DNA of 64,000 nucleotides. Origin: Clusia tigrina (taxonomy: Eukaryota > Arthropoda > Insecta > Diptera > Clusiidae). Where the stretch lies: the NCBI GenBank assembly GCA_920105625.2, contig CAKKTE020000052.1, positions 1,116,001-1,180,000 of the forward strand, in the 5' to 3' direction. Below are positions 61,170 through 64,000 of this stretch, piece after piece. Each line of letters starts with the position of its first letter. The first letter of the stretch is position 1. Under the pieces are notes generated by a model that had not been told where the DNA came from, made no database searches, and saw only the letters and a list, made by a program, of their open reading frames with translations. Made by a program: the position numbers and the translations under genes.

Positions 61170-63530
61170 CAATTTAAGCTATCGCTCGAAGCTATGCTAC
61201 CCTTGAGTCCCAAATCAAACACTGATAAAACTTCAAATGACCCTAACTTCTACACAGTGCATCCTATACCTATCAAAGTTTGCAACATACAAATGCTTGT
61301 AACTTTTTACTGAAGCGTCATAAAACCTTGAAATTTTGTAACAATAAAGTACTCGAGCCTCTTGTCAATTTAAGCTATCGCTCAAAGCTATGCTACCCTT
61401 GAGTCCCAAATCAAACACTGATAAAACTTCAAATGGCCCCAACTGCTATACGGTACGTGCTACACCGATCAAAGTTTGCAACATGCAAATGCTTGTAACT
61501 TTTTACTGAAGCGTCATAAAACCTTGAAATTTTGTAACAATAAAGTACTCGAGCCTCTTGTCAATTTAAGCTATCGCTCATAGCTATGCTACCCTTGAGT
61601 CCCAAATCAAACACTGATAAAACGTCAAATGGCTCTAACTTCTATACGATACGTCCTACACCTATCAAAGTTTGCAACATACAAATGCTTGTAACTTTTT
61701 ACTGGAGCGTCATAAAACCTTGCAATTTTGTAACAATAAAGAACTCGAGCCTCTTTTCAATTTAAGCTATCGCTCGAAGCTATGCTACCCTTGAGTCCCA
61801 AATCAAACACTGATAAAACTTCAAAGGACCCTAACTTCTACACAGTGCATCCTATACCTATCAAAGTTTGCAACATACAAATGCTTGTAACTTTTTACTG
61901 AAGCGTCATAAAACCTTGAAATTTTGTAACAATAAAGTACTCGAGCCTCTTGTCAATTTAAGCTATCGCTCATAGCTATGCTACCCTTGAGTCCCAAATC
62001 AAACACTGATAAAACGTCAAAGGGCTCTAACTTCTATACGATACGTCCTACACCTATCAAAGATTGCAACATACAAATGCTTGTAACTTTTTACTGGAGC
62101 GTCATAAAACCTTGAACTTTTGTAACAATAAAGTACTCGAGCCTCTTGTCAATTTAAGCTATCGCTCGAAGCTATGCTACCCTTGAGTCCCAAATCAAAC
62201 ACTGATAAAACGTCAAAGGGCTCTAACTTCTATACGATATGTCCTACACCTATCAAAGATTGCAACATACAAATGCTTGTAACTTTTTACTGGAGCGTCA
62301 TAAAACCTTGAAATTTTGTAACAATAAAGTACTCGAGCCTCTTGTCAATTTAAGCTATCGCTCGAAGCTATGCTACCCTTGAGTCCCAAATCAAACTCTG
62401 ATAAAACTTCAAATGACCCTAACTGCTATACGGTACGTTCTACACCTATCAAAGTTTGCAACATACAAATGCTTGTAACTTTTTACTGGAGCGTCATAAA
62501 ACCTTGAAATTTTGTAACAATAAAGTACTCGAGCCTCTTTTCAATTTAAGCTATCGCTCGAACCTATGCTACCCTTGAGTCCCAAATCAAACACTGATAA
62601 ATCTTCAAAGGACCCTAACTTCTACACAGTGCATCCTATACCTATCAAAGTTTGCAACATACAAATGCTTGTAACTTTTTACTGAAGCGTCATAAAACCT
62701 TGAAATTTTGTAACAATAAAGTACTCGAGCCTCTTGTCAATTTAAGCTATCGCTCATAGCTATGCTACCCTTGAGTCCCAAATCAAACACTGATAAAACG
62801 TCAAAGGGCTCTAACTTCTATACGATACGTCCTACACCTATCAAAGATTGCAACATACAAATGCTTGTAACTATTTACTGGAGCGTCATAAAACCTTGAA
62901 ATTTTGTAACAATAAAGTACTCGAGCCTTTTGTCAATTTAAGCTATCGCTCATAGCTATGCTACCCTCGAGTCCCAAATCAAACACTGATAAAACTTCAA
63001 ATGGCTCTAACTTATATACGGTACGTCCTACATCTATCAAAGTTTGCAACATACAAATGCTTGTAACTTTTTACTGGAGCGTCATAAAACCTCGAAATTT
63101 TGTAACAATAAAGTACTCGATTCTCTTGTCAATTTAAGCTATCGCTCAAAGCTATGCTACACTTGAGTCCCAAATCAAACACTGATAAAACTGCAAATGG
63201 CCGTAACTTCTATTCGGTGCATCCCATACCTATCAAAGTTTGCAACATACAAATGCTTGTAACTTTTTACTGGAGCGTCATAAAACCTTGAAATTTTGTA
63301 ACAATAAAGTACTCGAGCCTCTTGTCAATTTAAGCTATCGCTCATAGCTATGCTACCATTGAGTCCCAAATCAAACACTGATAGAGCTTCAAATGGACCT
63401 AACTTCTATACGGTACGTCCTATACGTATCAAAGTTTGCAACATACAAATGCTTGTAACTTTTTACTGAAGCGCCATAAAACCTTGAAATTTTGTAACAA
63501 TAAAGTACTCGAGCCTCTTGTCAATTTAAG
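61170..63530 (+). repeat. Dimer-rich region with spreading caaagg variant
   Basis: Two unit types alternate: cgtcaaatgg/gatacgtcc and cgaagc/cacagtgcatcc. A t-to-g change (aaatgg to aaaggg, or aaatgacc to aaaggacc) appears in both types between about 61,824 and 62,805 but not before or after. This suggests local conversion between neighbours. From about 62,950 the sequence repeats the 58.5-58.8 kb run and the 56.3-56.55 kb unit. Confidence 0.75.
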
Positions 63531-64000
63531 CTATCGCTCAAAGCTACGCTACACTTGAGTCCCAAATCAAACACTGAAAAAACTTCCAATGGCCCTAACT
63601 TCTATACGGTACGTCCTACACCTATCAAAGGTTGCAAAATACAAATGCTTGTAAATTTTTACTGGAGCGTCATAAAACCTTGAAATTTTGTAACAATAAA
63701 GTACTCGAGCCTCTTGTCAATTTAAGCTATCGCTCAAAGCTATGCTACCCTTGAGTCTCAAATCAAACACTGATAAAACTTCAAATGGCCCTAACTGCTA
63801 TACGGTACGTGCTACACCTATCAAAGTTTGCAACATGCAAAAGCTATGCTACCCTTGAGTCACAAATCAAACACTGATAAATCTTAATAATAAAATAAAT
63901 AATACCCTTGAGTCCCAAATCAAACACTGAAAAAACTTCCAATGGCCCTAACTTCTATACGGTACGTTTTACACCTATCAAAGATTGCAACATACAAATG
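63530..64000 (+). repeat. Block J, copy 3 (partial, cut by window end)
   Basis: The stretch repeats gctacgctacacttg, caaaggttgcaaaatac and the 157-bp unit at an offset of 4,076 bp from block J copy 2. It probably continues beyond the window. Confidence 0.8.
63810..63966 (+). repeat. 157-bp chimeric unit with A/T-only insert, copy 4
   Basis: Same structure and length as copies 2 and 3, insert at 63886-63902. The next phase point reads tttt instead of tcct. Confidence 0.9.

Larger units (their letters stand above)
59450..61170 (+). repeat. Block J, copy 2
   Basis: Partner of 56550-58270. It differs in having catacaaatg where copy 1 has caggcaaatg near 60,108, and cctctttt with cgaagc where copy 1 has cctcttgt with catagc near 60,185-60,210. 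These clustered differences suggest that a short tract was replaced after duplication. Confidence 0.85.
61126..61199 (-). promoter_or_regulatory. Weak Pol III A-box/B-box-like sequences (minus strand)
   Basis: Read on the minus strand, tagcatagcttc (61199-61188) fits 7 of 9 fixed positions of the A-box TRGCNNAGYNGG. Then ggctcgagtac (61163-61153) fits 8 of 10 fixed positions of the B-box GGTTCGANTCC. The starts are 36 bp apart, a little closer than usual in tRNA genes. A TTTT run follows at 61129-61126. No tRNA cloverleaf is apparent. The match could be chance, or a relic of a tRNA-derived founder. It recurs in most units, with the B-box weakened in the tcgattctc variant. Confidence 0.12.
61066..61261 (+). 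repeat. Representative 196-bp monomer
   Basis: This full-length unit is close to the majority sequence and serves as the reference for unit anatomy. In order it holds a 14-bp dyad (61092-61105), the first ~56-bp motif (61095-61150), an AATAAA hexamer (61147-61152), overlapping AGTACT and CTCGAG sites (61152-61161), a segment where the hexamer agctat occurs twice (about 61177-61195), and the start of the second ~56-bp motif (61235 onward, running into the next unit). Common variable positions are gaagcgcc/ggagcgtc, ctcaaag/ctcatag/ctcgaag, ccttgaaa/cctcgaaa, and tacggtacgtcc/cacagtgcatcc. The phase chosen is arbitrary. Confidence 0.95.
61095..61290 (+). repeat. Internal diverged subrepeats within the monomer
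   Basis: Two ~56-bp stretches, starting at 61095 (aaatgcttgtaactt) and 61235 (aaatgaccctaactt), align without gaps at about 63% of positions by eye. The shared blocks are aaatg, taactt, cgtc, caaa or gaaa, and gcaac or gtaac. The starts are 140 bp apart, so the next copy is 56 bp further on. This suggests the 196-bp unit arose from a shorter ancestral repeat; 196 is 3.5 times 56. The middle 84 bp shows no convincing third copy. The same relation holds in every unit because the array is homogeneous. Confidence 0.6.
1..64000 (+). repeat. Satellite DNA array, 196-bp monomer, single orientation
   Basis: The same ~196-bp unit repeats head to tail across the whole window. I fixed the phase on the tetramer 'tcct' that follows 'acggtacg'; successive phase points (1, 197, 393; 2669, 2865; 61066, 61262) are 196 bp apart, apart from a few units with indels. 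That gives about 326 units. Neighbouring units differ at scattered positions that fall into a limited set of recurring variants. A typical unit is about 37% GC with five CpG sites. No unique sequence, transposon or gene interrupts it, and it continues past both window ends. Such arrays are normally found at eukaryotic centromeres, pericentromeres, subtelomeres or knobs. Which of these applies, and which species, cannot be read from the window. Confidence 0.99.

Noticed and set aside
61126..61199. A functional tRNA gene in each unit
   Set aside because: Only partial box matches are present. I could not fold acceptor, anticodon and T arms, so it is listed only as a weak promoter-like signal.
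1..64000. CRISPR array
   Set aside because: The period is 196 bp with no short constant repeat alternating with unique spacers. The whole unit is conserved.
1..64000. Ribosomal DNA, 5S arrays or telomeric repeats
   Set aside because: No rRNA-like conserved segments and no short telomeric hexamer or heptamer runs were seen. The unit is A/T-rich and lacks a recognisable 5S internal control region.
1..64000. CENP-B box
   Set aside because: No segment fits TTCGNNNNANNCGGG. The nearest candidate, cttctatacggtacg, lacks the required spacing and bases.
1..64000. Plasmid or phage origin iterons, or a bacterial source
   Set aside because: Tens of kilobases of one long-unit tandem repeat with no genes is not a prokaryotic or phage arrangement. 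It is typical of eukaryotic satellite DNA.

Overview
The whole 64 kb window is one uninterrupted tandem satellite array. A single family with a basic repeat unit of 196 bp is arranged head to tail in one orientation from the first base to the last, about 326 units by arithmetic. I find no protein gene, RNA gene, transposon, CRISPR array or unique-sequence spacer. The array runs off both ends of the window. A typical unit is about 37% GC and strongly strand-asymmetric: by hand count of a typical unit, A 65, C 47, G 26, T 58. This architecture is typical of eukaryotic centromeric, pericentromeric or heterochromatic-knob satellite DNA. The sequence alone does not name the species or kingdom.

The array is hierarchical. 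Level 1 is the 196-bp monomer, which itself contains two diverged copies of a ~56-bp motif set 140 bp apart. Level 2 is short higher-order units of 3 or 4 monomers (for example 587 bp at 28.0-29.2 kb, 588 bp at 9.9-10.9 kb, 784 bp at 51.8-53.4 kb). Level 3 is units of about 9-15 monomers (1,764, 1,960, 2,743 and 2,900 bp offsets). Level 4 is large tandem or dispersed block duplications, the clearest being a ~6.0-kb block at 32,448-38,460 repeated directly at 38,461-44,463. Shared small indels act as markers that tie duplicate blocks together.

Layout: (i) 1 to about 25.6 kb is one variant community, a mosaic of blocks here called A-F, N and P, with copies 1-20 kb apart. (ii) About 25.6-27.2 kb is transitional. 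(iii) 27.2-50.5 kb is a second variant community with nested 3-mer, 9/10-mer and 6-kb duplications. (iv) 50.5-64 kb is a third, marked by four copies of a 157-bp chimeric unit carrying a 17-bp A/T-only insert that has no counterpart in the monomer.

Short open frames (about 60-90 codons) recur on the minus strand in the left part and on the plus strand in the right part. They come from the repeat sequence, not from genes: 196 is not divisible by 3, so the frame shifts at every unit, and none spans more than about 1.4 units. The main interest is the evolutionary record: recent unequal exchange, local conversion, deletion junctions and variant boundaries. Weaker observations are a polyadenylation-like hexamer in nearly every unit, a 14-bp dyad, and minus-strand sequences that partly resemble RNA polymerase III internal promoter boxes.
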